Source: Chitinophaga sedimenti
GTDB lineage: Bacteria; Bacteroidota; Bacteroidia; Chitinophagales; Chitinophagaceae
Length of the DNA: 64,000 nucleotides
Direction of reading: 5' to 3'
Assembly: GCF_023156195.1 (NCBI RefSeq)
Contig: NZ_JAKUKA010000001.1
Span: 1,426,001 to 1,490,000 of the forward strand
Shown here: piece by piece, positions 1-9,241 of the stretch
How the letters are laid out: every line of letters begins with the position of its first letter
How positions within the stretch are numbered: position 1 is the stretch's first letter
The notes under the pieces: model-generated
Seen by the model: the letters and a program-made list of their open reading frames with translations, nothing else
What the model was told of the DNA's origin: nothing
The model's database searches: none
Translations under genes and position numbers: made by a program

Positions 1-573
1 GATATACCCGGTAAAATAACGAAGGTTGAAGAAGACGGCCAGGGACAGATACAGGTTACCGTATTATTTGATTTGCCGGGAGAAGAGCAGTTCAATTCAC
101 CGCAGGTGTTCATGATCTCTGCAGATAAGGCCAAGATCACCGGTGGATCGGCACCTATCATTTCAATGGTAGATATGAAATTATATCCAAAGGAATCTTA
201 CGGTATCGTGGGCATTTGGGCGCAGCCGGAACATCCGCAATGGTTCGCCGATGTGAATGTAATTAAGTTTTTTTCTCCGGAAGGATATACCAATTACATC
301 CAAAGCGGCATTCCTTTGATTGGTACCAGTAGCGATATGGGCGGTATGCTGTCGCCAACCTACAAACAGGATGGTTCCAGGCTCACATTTGCAGGCGTTG
401 ATCCAAGTGAATTACCGGTAAAGATTATCCCGTATTACGGCGTGCTGTCGGCCGACGGCAATATCTTATATGTAGATGCATATGAATTCAGTCGTGCCAG
501 GCTTACAGCATCACAAAGTACATTCGAATATTATGGACCCAGGGGCGTTACACCATGGTTGATCCGACAGTAA
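1..573 (+). CDS. 3' end of unrecognised protein (partial)
   Basis: The reading frame is open from the first base and stops at TAA 571-573, so the start lies outside the window. About 190 residues are visible. They look like beta-rich globular sequence with many Gly, Tyr and Pro residues, and no transmembrane segment or motif that I recognise. The end reads YYGPRGVTPWLIRQ. I see no terminator directly after it. Function is unknown. It may be a surface or secreted protein judging by composition, but that is a guess. Confidence 0.6.
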   Translation, partial: DIPGKITKVEEDGQGQIQVTVLFDLPGEEQFNSPQVFMISADKAKITGGSAPIISMVDMKLYPKESYGIVGIWAQPEHPQWFADVNVIKFFSPEGYTNYIQSGIPLIGTSSDMGGMLSPTYKQDGSRLTFAGVDPSELPVKIIPYYGVLSADGNILYVDAYEFSRARLTASQSTFEYYGPRGVTPWLIRQ

Positions 574-719
574 TGGATCGAACTTCTACGCACCCAGGTC
601 TGATAAGATTTAATATCGCGTTGACATCATTGTCGGTGGGCTGGTCTTTTCTGCGTTGAACTTTCCGTAGTTGCATGAAAATGGCTGAGCAATAGACGCT
701 CGCAGGGATATGAATGACA

Positions 720-742
720 AAACCCGCTCATAGAGCGGGTTT
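720..742 (-). terminator. Terminator of the tRNA-Leu transcript
   Basis: A perfect 10-bp inverted repeat (AAACCCGCTC / GAGCGGGTTT) with a 3-nt loop lies 8 nt beyond the encoded CCA end of the tRNA. On the minus strand it ends in TTTT. Its position fits intrinsic termination of the tRNA transcript. Confidence 0.75.
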
Positions 743-750
743 CACTTCGT

Positions 751-837
751 TGGTGCCCAGAACAGGAATCGAACCTGCACTCCGTTTCCGAAACAAGATT
801 TTGAGTCTAGCGCGTCTACCAATTCCGCCATCTGGGC
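751..837 (-). tRNA. tRNA-Leu (anticodon CAA)
   Basis: The minus strand folds as a class II tRNA. The acceptor stem is GCCCAGA/TCTGGGC, with discriminator A and an encoded CCA (751-753). The D arm carries GGTAGAC, there is a long variable arm, and the T arm reads GGTTCGATTCC. The anticodon loop CTCAAAA gives CAA, which reads leucine UUG. One oddity is a T-T mismatch at the second pair of the anticodon stem (CTAGA/TCTTG), which may be natural or a base error. It is a stand-alone gene with its own promoter (861-892) and terminator (720-742). Confidence 0.95.
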
Positions 838-860
838 AATGCGTCTCGCATTGTGGGATG

Positions 861-892
861 CAAATGTATGTAATCAATCTATATTTCACAAT
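861..892 (-). promoter_or_regulatory. Bacteroidota-type promoter for tRNA-Leu
   Basis: On the minus strand, ATTG (889-892) is followed by a 20-nt spacer and then TACATTTG (861-868). This matches the Bacteroidota primary-sigma consensus TTTG-N19-21-TAnnTTTG, with one mismatch in the first box. It sits 23 nt upstream of the mature 5' end of the tRNA, in AT-rich DNA. Confidence 0.6.
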
Positions 893-964
893 TTTTTTTC
901 ATAATAATTAAAAATCCCTCACTCAGCACAGTCAAATCAGCCCGATATACCGTTTCTTTGCACC

Positions 965-1541
965 ATGCAACAAATTCAGGAACTCATTCAGTCGGGACAA
1001 ATTGAAACTGCTATCCACGAAACGGAAGCGAAGCTCGGTCAACTGCCATCATCAGACTTCCACAGTGTAATCGGTAAAAACCTGCTGCATCTCCCAGGGA
1101 CCACTAACAGGGTATTTCAATTATTTCTATGCGGCCATGACGGAAGAAGAGGAGCTGGACATTAAAGCCCTGTACCTGGAAATGAACAGTTTTACCACGC
1201 ACTACGACCGGTGGTTCCTGCATTTGCTGGCCTACGAGTCCGTAATGAACCGCGATAATCTCGATTGGCTGGCAGATTTCAGTGGCGAGTCAGATAAAAC
1301 GTTAACTGTTACAGGTTTTGAAGCGTTGCAGGAAGCCAATAAAAAATACATGCAAACGGAAGGCTATCGCAACGATCAACTGAGAGAGGCATGTGAGCTG
1401 CAGGAATATCTGATCATTCTTCGGGTGCAGGAGCTGGTGAAGCAAACACTCGGTGCAAACAGGGGCAAGGCCGCCTGGGCCGATCTGCCGGTGTTTGTTG
1501 GTGCGCACGATTATGAAGACCTGCTATTCGTGATGCAATAG
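965..1541 (+). CDS. Hypothetical protein, frameshifted
   Basis: An ATG frame from 965 runs into a second frame that ends at 1541. The switch lies at about 1085-1105. The second frame continues upstream of its first ATG with sensible residues (NYFYAAM), so the two belong to one gene of about 190 residues. The sequence is acidic and probably helical, rich in Glu, Leu and aromatic residues, without a signal peptide. I do not recognise the family. The gene lies just upstream of a serine hydrolase on the same strand. The frame jump resembles the other likely sequencing errors in this window. Confidence 0.55.
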
Positions 1542-1582
1542 CATCGATGTATCACGCAAAGTTGACCACTTAACCTCTGTAT

Positions 1583-2625
1583 ATGCCAAATATTCGTGCC
1601 ATTGGAGTTATTATACTGCTGCTGCTCTGTCCTGCCGTTATTTTCGCCCAAAAGGACAGGATCGATACGTTTATTGAAAACAATATGGCCAGGCAACGGA
1701 TCGTCGGTTTGGCAGTAGGTGTAATCAAAGACGGAAAAGTCATAAAAGCAAAGGGCTACGGATACGCCAACCTGGAACTCAATGCCCCGGTAACTACCAG
1801 CACGATGTTTAAGCTGGGTTCTGTCAGCAAACAGATTATTGCATCGGCAATCATGAAGCTGGTGAGCGAAGGTAAGTTGCGGTTGAACGACCCGGTTATG
1901 AAATTCTACCCTGATGCGCCGGCGCATTGGTCTGCCATTACCCTGCGGCACCTGTTGAACCATACTTCGGGGCTAATACGGGAGTCGCCAGCCTTTGATG
2001 CAATATGATGCGCAGTCAGACTCACTGCTGATAAGGGCTGCCTATAAGGACACGCTGGTGTTTGCGACCGGTACTAAGTTTCAGTATTGTAATCTTGGTT
2101 ATTTCATGCTGGCAGACATTATCAGGCAAGTAACCACCGGGAGTTTTCCCGATTATATGAAGAAGGAAGTCTTCGAAAAAAATGGCCTGACAAGGACGCA
2201 GGTTACTTCGCTGAGCGACATTATTTATGGCAGGGCAGGAGGATACGTGCGTATTGGCGACACGGTGACCAATGCTGTGAACTACGTAGCACTAAGACCC
2301 AGCGGCGCATTCCTGTCAACCATCGATGATATGTTGAAATGGGAAATGGCGATGCAGAAAGATAAGGCACAGTGGCAGCAGATGTGGCAGGACCGGTCAT
2401 TACTAATCCAGCCGACACCAGCAACGGCACTGTGTATTATGGTTATGGGTGGTATGTTACGCGTTATAAAACAGGAACGCCGTTTTCCATGGCGGCACAT
2501 TGCCGGGTTTCAGATCGATATTCTTCCGGTTTCCCGACGAACGTACGGCGGTGATTGTGCTAACGAATTCGGAGCCGGCTAATACAGCCGTTATTGCACA
2601 AGGAGTGGCCGATATTATTCTGTAA
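1583..2625 (+). CDS. Serine hydrolase, class C beta-lactamase fold, frameshifted
   Basis: This is a secreted protein of the beta-lactamase/DD-peptidase-like serine hydrolase family. Residues 1-22 form a signal peptide ending FAQ. The SxxK nucleophile motif is SVSK, in KLGSVSKQ near residue 77. The YxN motif is YCN in the second frame. The frame changes near 1990, again around 2400-2420, and again around 2480-2540. The true tail (EPANTAVIAQGVADIIL) ends at TAA 2623-2625. As written the gene is broken three times. Either it is a pseudogene or, more likely given the rest of the window, the consensus has indels. Its tail overlaps the convergent J-domain gene by 11 nt. Substrate unknown: such proteins include esterases and peptidases as well as beta-lactamases. 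Confidence 0.75.
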
Positions 2626-3505
2626 CACGCAAACTTCCATCATCATTTGCGAACCCGACAACCCTGTCGTCCGCAAAACTTACTGTAGCACCGGGGTACA
2701 CCCATATTTCACCACCCTCCACGTCTGTCCTCCGGACGATCAGCGGTTTCCCCTGCAGTTGTAACACCACGCTGCGCGTAGCCCCCGCTGCGAAATGAGT
2801 GCTGGCGGTTTTTTCACGATCGTAAGTAGTATAAGCAAAATTCAGGCTGTCGCCGAGATGTGCATATTCCCATACCCGCCCGTCATGTAAGGTAATCGAG
2901 GTGGCGCCATATTTTAGGAGGGTTTCCCCACTGGCGTTTTCCAACATAGAGGTAGGTGGCCCCAGCTTCATCAGCACCGAGTCAAAAGTGTCGCCCAGCT
3001 TAAATGCATTACGTGGCGGCTCGTACCCAGGCTGTGTTTTGTTAAGTTGTTCTGCAAGGAATTCGTCGAGCGTGACTTGCCGCCCCGCGCCGCCGGGTTG
3101 ATCATATACGGTCAGCAGGGCAATGTTGTATTCAGGTGTTTCGTCCTGGTTGGTGGCTATTATCAGCGCAATGACCGGGAACAGTATCGCGGCTAAAACA
3201 GCACCGGCCTGCCAACGGAATCGCCGCTCCGCCCGGTAGTCGTAAGCCGGGGCCTGCGGCTTGGCTGCGGGCTGTGGTGGAATGTACGCGGTAGTCGGCG
3301 GTACATACCTCAGCCGGTTATCGTGCGCCGATTTAGTGTAAGGATCGGTCAGTATATCATAGGCATGCTGTACTTGTTTGAAAAGCTCGTCGAGGCGCTT
3401 ATCACCACCGTTTACATCGGGATGATATCGCTTTGCCAGTCGCCGGTAGGCGGCCTTGATCTGATCTGCGCCGGCAAAGTCGGGTAGTTCCGGATTTTGT
3501 AGCAA
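2615..3505 (-). CDS. J-domain membrane protein
   Basis: The N-terminal 65 residues form a DnaJ J-domain with helix II (AAYRRLAKRYHPDVN), the HPD tripeptide that stimulates DnaK ATPase, and helix III (QVQHAYDILTDP). A Pro/Ala-rich stretch follows, then one transmembrane helix (about residues 100-120), then about 170 residues of unrecognised, probably exported sequence. The protein is therefore likely a membrane-tethered Hsp70 co-chaperone, not canonical DnaJ, because there is no Gly/Phe region or zinc finger. The TTG at 3505 starts inside helix I, and the frame is open upstream to about 3544 with no ATG. The real start may be hidden by an indel. Confidence 0.75.
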   Translation of the reverse strand: MLQNPELPDFAGADQIKAAYRRLAKRYHPDVNGGDKRLDELFKQVQHAYDILTDPYTKSAHDNRLRYVPPTTAYIPPQPAAKPQAPAYDYRAERRFRWQAGAVLAAILFPVIALIIATNQDETPEYNIALLTVYDQPGGAGRQVTLDEFLAEQLNKTQPGYEPPRNAFKLGDTFDSVLMKLGPPTSMLENASGETLLKYGATSITLHDGRVWEYAHLGDSLNFAYTTYDREKTASTHFAAGATRSVVLQLQGKPLIVRRTDVEGGEIWVYPGATVSFADDRVVGFANDDGSLRVTE

Positions 3506-3622
3506 TTGTACATAGGTGTGAAATAAAGATCCTGAAAAATCGAGTTAAAAACAATAAAATTCGGAGGCTGCTGACATAATGCTGTCAAACACCCGGCTTT
3601 ACTTTGCCTGAAAATATACAGT

Positions 3623-4018
3623 ATGCGTCTTTCTTCTCTTCGGATTATTACGGCCGATATAAAGGCCCTGGTTAAGTTTTATGAGACCGTTACCGGCTTG
3701 TCATTTACCTGGTATACGGATGATTTTGCCCAGCTGAATACGGCCGTTGCCGCGCTGGCGATCGGCAGCACGCGCACCCTGGCGCTGTTTGGGGGCAATG
3801 CCGTAGCCGCTGCGGCAAGCAACAGGTCGGTGATTATTGAATTCCAGGTAGATGATGTTGACCTCCGCTATCAGCAGATAACGGAGGTGCTGGTAGATGT
3901 GGTACAGCCGCCGACGACCATGCCCTGGGGCAATCGCTCGCTGTTATTCCGCGACCCGGATGGTAACCTGGTGAACTTATTTACGCCGCTGACGCAGGAA
4001 GCGAAGGAGCGGCGCTAA
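3623..4018 (+). CDS. VOC family (glyoxalase/dioxygenase-like) protein
   Basis: At 131 residues this has the length of a single vicinal-oxygen-chelate unit. It opens with MRLSSLRIITADIKALVKFY, the first beta-alpha of the fold, and ends with FRDPDGNLVNLF, the hallmark C-terminal strand with a Glu/Asp-Gly turn. Members bind a metal and act as glyoxalases, dioxygenases or resistance proteins. The sequence does not reveal the substrate. It is a stand-alone gene with 117 nt upstream and 228 nt downstream. I see no further feature in the downstream gap. Confidence 0.85.
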   Translation: MRLSSLRIITADIKALVKFYETVTGLSFTWYTDDFAQLNTAVAALAIGSTRTLALFGGNAVAAAASNRSVIIEFQVDDVDLRYQQITEVLVDVVQPPTTMPWGNRSLLFRDPDGNLVNLFTPLTQEAKERR

Positions 4019-4246
4019 GGCCGGGGCAATGCCCGTCCTTTAAGTCATGCGGCATATCGGGTAATGTTTTCAGCTGAACAGCGTCAAAACGCACAGGTGA
4101 GCGACCAACGACCGACGGGAGGTGTCCCTGGGGGACATCATCCTGCAAATTCCTCCGCACATCATAAATATGTTCATTAAGCGTAGTATTTTGTATGTTG
4201 TGTACAATTACGGAAAACATTTTATAATCATCAAACAGATTAATCA

Positions 4247-5470
4247 ATGAACAAAGGAATAGCAGGTCTTCTTGGTAGCGTCATGTTTATGATTCCGCCC
4301 GCTTGCTTACATGCACAGCAGGCTCCTGTGGAAACTAAAAAGGCTAACTCCGCTTATACCCCGGCGTTTAAAGGTCAGACCCGCATTGCAGGGGTGACCA
4401 CGAAAACCGCTTATGAAGGCAAGGTGTTAACTTCTTCGCTCGAACGCCCCTGGGGTATTGCAGCACTGCCCGACGGCCGGTTTCTCGTGACCGAAAAGGC
4501 AGGCAATATCCGCATTGTAACCGCTAAAGGCGCGATCAGTGAACCGGTTGCCGGCGTTCTTAAAGTGGACGACGACGGACAGGGAGGTTTGCTTGGCATT
4601 TGCATCGATCCGGCTTTCGCTAAAAACAGGATGGTATACTGGGCCTTTTCTGAGCCTGTTGGAGAGGATAACGTTACGTCTGTAGCGAAAGGTAAGCTGT
4701 CGGCCGACGGTAAACGCCTCGAAGGCGTGACTGTTATTTACCAGGCTAAACCCGCTTACAACAGCGACCTGCACTTCGGCGGCCGCGTATTGTTCGGGAA
4801 AGACGGTAATCTTTACCTGAGCACCGGCGAACGCTCCGACATGAAAACCCGTCCGCAGGCGCAAGACCTGAACTCAGGCCTGGGCAAGATCATTCGTATT
4901 ACTACCGACGGTAAACCCGCTGCTAATAATCCATTTGCAGGAAATAATGCTGCAAGGCCCGAGCTGTACAGTTACGGCCACAGGAACGTACAGGGAATCG
5001 CGTTTCATCCGGTAACCGGTGATCTCTGGGATGCCGAATTCGGCCCACGGGGCGGTGACGAAATTAACAGGGTGGTTGCCGGTAAAAACTACGGCTGGCC
5101 TACCATTACCTATGGTATTGAATACTCCGGTCAGAAAGTAGGCGAGGGTATTCAGCAGAAAGACGGAATGGAACAGCCGGTGTACTACTGGGACCCGGTA
5201 GTTTCGCCCAGCGGCATCACTTTTTACAATGGTAAAGGCATCGCAGAATGGAAAAATAACCTGTTCATTGCCTGCCTCAGCGGCATGCATATTTGCCGTT
5301 TGGTGATCGAGAACAATAAAGTTGTGGGAGAAGAAAGACTCCTGGCAGGGGAGAAACAACGCTTCCGCGATATCATCCAGGGTAATGACGGGGCGCTGTA
5401 TTCCGTGACCGATATGGGGCGGCTTTACCGCATCGCTAAAAATAACAAGGAAGCCCGCTCCGTGACGTGA
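4247..5470 (+). CDS. Secreted PQQ-dependent sugar dehydrogenase
   Basis: A soluble quinoprotein of the glucose/sorbosone dehydrogenase family, a six-bladed beta-propeller. Residues 1-24 are a signal peptide (ending LHAQQ), so it works in the periplasm. Family motifs include RPWGIAALPDGRFL, GGLLGICIDPAF, LHFGGRVLFG with the catalytic-type His, YGHRNVQGIAFHP, and FGPRGGDEIN followed by GKNYGWP. The length of 407 residues is typical. It oxidises aldoses and passes electrons on via PQQ. The cofactor must be imported or made elsewhere, since no pqq genes are in view. It is a single-gene unit followed directly by a terminator. Confidence 0.92.
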   Translation: MNKGIAGLLGSVMFMIPPACLHAQQAPVETKKANSAYTPAFKGQTRIAGVTTKTAYEGKVLTSSLERPWGIAALPDGRFLVTEKAGNIRIVTAKGAISEPVAGVLKVDDDGQGGLLGICIDPAFAKNRMVYWAFSEPVGEDNVTSVAKGKLSADGKRLEGVTVIYQAKPAYNSDLHFGGRVLFGKDGNLYLSTGERSDMKTRPQAQDLNSGLGKIIRITTDGKPAANNPFAGNNAARPELYSYGHRNVQGIAFHPVTGDLWDAEFGPRGGDEINRVVAGKNYGWPTITYGIEYSGQKVGEGIQQKDGMEQPVYYWDPVVSPSGITFYNGKGIAEWKNNLFIACLSGMHICRLVIENNKVVGEERLLAGEKQRFRDIIQGNDGALYSVTDMGRLYRIAKNNKEARSVT

Positions 5471-5483
5471 GCGGGTTTTTCTT
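5454..5483 (+). terminator. Terminator after the sugar dehydrogenase
   Basis: CCCGCTC (5454-5460) pairs with GAGCGGG (5469-5475) and is followed by TTTTTC. The stop codon of the dehydrogenase lies inside the hairpin. Confidence 0.7.
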
Positions 5484-5519
5484 TATGCACCTCCGGGATC
5501 ATGATTGCAAATTACTACG

Positions 5520-7190
5520 CTAGAATCCTGGCGGTGCTTCAAAACTGATCCGCTGCTTGCTCTTAGGATGTACAAACTCGAGGTACGCCGCATGCAGATA
5601 CATCCGGTCCGCCGCAACCCCGTACAGGTCATCGCCAATAATAGGGGCATCTAATCCCTGTTCATGCGCAGCGTGCATCCGCAGCTGGTGTGTTCTGCCG
5701 GTATGTGGCCAGAAGTGAATCCGGGTGCTGGATGCGTAGCGGTCTACCACCTTCCAGGTAGTGACGCTTTTCTTGCCGGAGGTGAAGCAAACCAGCTGGC
5801 GCGGACGGTTTAGCAGGTCTGCGCGAAGGGGTAAATTAATTTCGCCTTCCGGTTGTTCGATCACCTTGGAAAGGAGGGCGGTATAACGTTTCTTCACGGT
5901 GCGTTGTAAAAATTGCCGTTGAATATGTTTGTGTACCGGTTTCGTTTTGGCCACGACCAGCAAACCGGAAGTGTCCATGTCAAGGCGGTGAATCATCAAC
6001 GGCTCTGTATCTCCAAACACCTGTCTCAGCCTTGTGTACACGGAATCTGCGATATTAACGCCGGGGACGGAACGCAGGCCGGACGGCTTGTTAACTACTA
6101 CGAAACACTCATCTTCATAAACAATTTCCAGTGGTTCAACGGGCGCTGGTAAATACAGCAGCGGGTTTTCGTCTATCGGGATGCCTTCCAGCATGTGCGC
6201 CAAAATGGGTTTGCATTTACCCGTGCAGGCAGGGTAAAAATGCTGGTGCTTCCGGATGTCGGATTTAGGCGAACTACCCCACCAGAACTCGGCCATCGTA
6301 ATGGGTGTATAGCCATGCGTAAACGCGTATTGTAATAGCTTGGGTGCCGCACATTCGCCGGCGGCAGACGGAGGTTTGCCTAAGGGTGTATCAGCGAAAA
6401 TCTCGCCTACACTTTTCCCTTTTCCATCTTTATTTAAGAAGATGTATTGATCGAATAATTCCTGCTGTAAAGCAGCAGATCGTTCTTTACGTTCATTTTT
6501 TAATGCGTCAATATCCGCTTCCAACTGACTCAGTTTGACCTGCGTCTCCGCCAGGGACTCTTGCCATTTGTCGGTCAGCCCTTTCAGGGTACGTTTGTCA
6601 TGCAAACTCTGTTTGATCAGCGCTGCTTCCGTCAATGCATATCCGGGTAGACCCTTTAACGCATCGCGTTGCGCTTTGCGGTCAGCTTTATTGGTTTTGA
6701 GTTGTTCTTTTAAGGCGGTGATTTCCAGCGCAGCAGTAGCAGATAATTGCTCGTGCTCCAGGATGAGTTGCCGGTACACCGGGGCTGCTGTCATCTCTTT
6801 CACCCGGGCATTGATGGTGTTGATCACTTCAACTTTCTTAAGGAAGAAACTGTCTTCTTCCAGCATATCAAACACTGGTGGCACAAACCTGGGGTGATCG
6901 TTGGAGTTGGCGAGTTTGCCCGAGAAGGCCGACAGGTAGGCAAGTTTACCCTCCGCATCCTGCACCACCAGCACGCCGAACATTTTGCCGATAGCGCCCT
7001 CTTCCGCATCGTTTTCGAGCCCGAAGTTGTGATCGAGTTGCGTCTGCGATTCCAGGTAAAGCTGTAGCTCCGCCGCAGCAATCCTCGCCAGCGGATGCGG
7101 CTCGTAGTAGAATGGATAAGTAAACCGCTCCGGCAGCGCAATTCCCCGTATCAATTCATCCGGAAAGTAAGAAACCCTGCTGTCTCCCAA
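5520..7190 (-). CDS. RluA-family RNA pseudouridine synthase (long form)
   Basis: The C-terminal 200 residues are an RluA-type pseudouridine synthase. They contain the catalytic motif HRLDMDTSG with Asp near residue 402, KKRYTALL, and the late motif PHTGRTHQLRMH. The enzyme isomerises uridine in rRNA or tRNA. It is much longer (556 residues) than a minimal RluA. The first 290 residues include a long charged coiled coil (about 130-230) and a Cys-containing segment (AAPKLLQYAF, then YPACTGKCKPIL). This long architecture is, to my knowledge, usual in Bacteroidota. The RNA target is unknown. It is a single gene with no close partner. Confidence 0.9.
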   Translation of the reverse strand: MGDSRVSYFPDELIRGIALPERFTYPFYYEPHPLARIAAAELQLYLESQTQLDHNFGLENDAEEGAIGKMFGVLVVQDAEGKLAYLSAFSGKLANSNDHPRFVPPVFDMLEEDSFFLKKVEVINTINARVKEMTAAPVYRQLILEHEQLSATAALEITALKEQLKTNKADRKAQRDALKGLPGYALTEAALIKQSLHDKRTLKGLTDKWQESLAETQVKLSQLEADIDALKNERKERSAALQQELFDQYIFLNKDGKGKSVGEIFADTPLGKPPSAAGECAAPKLLQYAFTHGYTPITMAEFWWGSSPKSDIRKHQHFYPACTGKCKPILAHMLEGIPIDENPLLYLPAPVEPLEIVYEDECFVVVNKPSGLRSVPGVNIADSVYTRLRQVFGDTEPLMIHRLDMDTSGLLVVAKTKPVHKHIQRQFLQRTVKKRYTALLSKVIEQPEGEINLPLRADLLNRPRQLVCFTSGKKSVTTWKVVDRYASSTRIHFWPHTGRTHQLRMHAAHEQGLDAPIIGDDLYGVAADRMYLHAAYLEFVHPKSKQRISFEAPPGF

Positions 7191-7257
7191 GTGCCTATGT
7201 GTATTTAGGCCGCAAAATTACGTCTTCTGCCTTTAATGGGATGAAAAATACCCCTTT

Positions 7258-8181
7258 TTAGTTAAACGACTTCCGGAACGCCAGCGGCGACACGTTCGTT
7301 TTAGCCTTGAAAAGCTTATTAAATGACTGCGGATGCCCGAACCCAAGTTCATAGGCCACTTCGCTCACCGATAAGGTGGTGGCCGAGAGCTTCTCCTTTG
7401 CTTTTTCGATGATCTTCTGGTGTATGATATGCTGTGTGTTTTGCCCGGTCATAGATCGTAACATATCGCTCAAATAGCTGGGCGATATATTCAGCCTGTC
7501 TGAAAGGTACTGAACCGTTGGGATGCCCTGTTTGGCAGACAGATCACTGTTGAAGTATTCATCCAGTATATCATCGAGCTTCTGCAGCAGGTCGTTGCTC
7601 ACGGCTTTCCGGGTAATGAACTGGCGTTTGTAAAAGCGGTTGGCGTAGTTCAGCAGCAATTCTATCTGCGAGATAAGCACATCCTGGCTAAAATCATCTA
7701 TCCGGCTGTTCAATTCCTCTTCAATATTTTTGAAGATGGCCATGATGGTCTCTTTCTCCTTTTCTGACAGGTGCAATGTTTCATTGGTGGCGTAAGAGAA
7801 GAAGCCATATTGTTTGATCTTCTTTGCCAGCGGGTAATTCCAGAAGAAGTCGGGATGGATCAACAACGTGTACTGGGAACAAACTTCGTCCGAAGTATGG
7901 CCATGGTTGCCGATTACCTGGTTAGGCGCGGCAAACAAAAGCCCACCTTCATCAAAATCATAATAGCCCTGGCCATATTTCAGCTTACCGCCCAGTGCGG
8001 GTTTATAGGAGATTTTATAGAAATGCAGCACATGCGTATACGGCAACTGGCTGACCACCAGCCGGTTCGTAGCCCCATCTATCAGGCTGATCAAAGGATG
8101 TGCGGGGGCCGGCAAGCCGAAGGCCTGGTGCATATCCGATAATGAGGCCATATTCACGTGATTCGTCTCGTCCTTTTTCAT
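7258..8181 (-). CDS. AraC family transcriptional regulator
   Basis: The last 100 residues hold the double helix-turn-helix of AraC regulators, with SYLSDMLRSMTGQNTQHIIH, then SVSEVAYELGFGHPQSFNKLFK and SPLAFRKS near the end. The N-terminal part resembles the cupin-like sensing domain (GGLLFAAPNQV). I place the start at ATG 8181 (MKKDETNH), preceded by an AT-rich leader. A GTG at 8226 would add 15 residues. It lies 73 nt downstream of the SDR gene on the same strand, and it may control that gene, as AraC/SDR pairs often do. That link is inference. Confidence 0.88.
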   Translation of the reverse strand: MKKDETNHVNMASLSDMHQAFGLPAPAHPLISLIDGATNRLVVSQLPYTHVLHFYKISYKPALGGKLKYGQGYYDFDEGGLLFAAPNQVIGNHGHTSDEVCSQYTLLIHPDFFWNYPLAKKIKQYGFFSYATNETLHLSEKEKETIMAIFKNIEEELNSRIDDFSQDVLISQIELLLNYANRFYKRQFITRKAVSNDLLQKLDDILDEYFNSDLSAKQGIPTVQYLSDRLNISPSYLSDMLRSMTGQNTQHIIHQKIIEKAKEKLSATTLSVSEVAYELGFGHPQSFNKLFKAKTNVSPLAFRKSFN

Positions 8182-8254
8182 GTTGATAAAATTAAAGTAA
8201 TTATAACCGGCAGCGCTGCCCGCCACCGGTTATCCCTGAATATTGACCAAAAGA

Positions 8255-9087
8255 TTACTTTGAAGCACCCTGTGCCGCAACGGCTACGTCATCCCACGCC
8301 TCCCAGGTAGCTATTCTTTCTGCATAAGCACCGCGTACCCACGAAAGGTTATGGCTGCCAAGATGAATACGCAGGGGCGGATTTTCCGCGTCCACCACTT
8401 TAAAGATCGCGTCCGGAGTGGCACTGGGATCGCCTCTTTCCATGTTGCCCAAACGGCCGAAGAACTGGGTTTTAAAGTCCTGGTAAATATCCATTCCCGC
8501 CGAAAACTTCAGGGACTCTGGCTGCTGAACTCGGTGGCGTAAGCACCCGGCTCAATGATTGTAACTTTAATGCCGAATGCCTTTACTTCTTCGGCCAGAC
8601 TTTCATGGATGGCTTCGAATGCCCATTTGGAGGACGCGTAGTAGCCGATAACCGGCAGGGTAACATGGCCGAGATTGCTGGAGGTGCCCAGTATATGCCC
8701 GCCGCCCTGGGCGCGCAGTAAGGGCAGCGCGGCTTGTATCACCGCTACAGGGCCTAATACATTGGTCGCGTAGAGCTGTTTGATTTCTTCCGCGCTGGCT
8801 TCTTCGATCATCCCTACTAAGGAGTAACCGGCATTGTTCAATACGATATCCAACCGGCCGAAATGCGCGTGCGCCTTTTCTACCACCGCTTTCACCTGGT
8901 TCGTGTCTGTTACGTCCAATTCGAGTGTAAGCACATTAGCGCCGTATTTTTCATTCAGATGATTGATGCTGGATAATTGGCGTGCGGTTGCAGCTACTTT
9001 ATCGCCGCGCTGCAATGCCGCCTCCGTCCAAACTTTTCCAAAACCCCGGGAACTGCCGGTAATGAACCAAACTTTTTGCTGTGTCAT
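8255..9087 (-). CDS. Short-chain dehydrogenase/reductase, frameshifted
   Basis: A classical SDR: the nucleotide-binding motif TGSSRGFG is at residues 11-18, NNAG marks the central sheet, and the catalytic YASSK carries Tyr and Lys. The first frame stops at 8509 after SSQSP and the second frame continues with LKFSAGMDIYQDF to the stop at 8255. One extra C in the CCC run near 8500 restores a single protein of about 278 residues. It is an NAD(P)H-dependent oxidoreductase with unknown substrate, upstream of an AraC regulator. Confidence 0.85.
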
Positions 9088-9241
9088 AATTTTAGCGTTT
9101 TATCTTTTTTACACAACAAAGGTCGGGGAGTGGCTTTTACCGGATGTAGCCGAAATGCGGGGATGTGTAGCCAAATTGAGAATTATGAGTGGTTATTAAA
9201 AACGAAGAATAACCCCTATGTTTAGGGCAGCATTCCACGAT

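Noticed and set aside
714-911. A short plus-strand open frame
   Set aside because: It covers the tRNA-Leu gene, its terminator and its promoter. It is not a plausible coding sequence.
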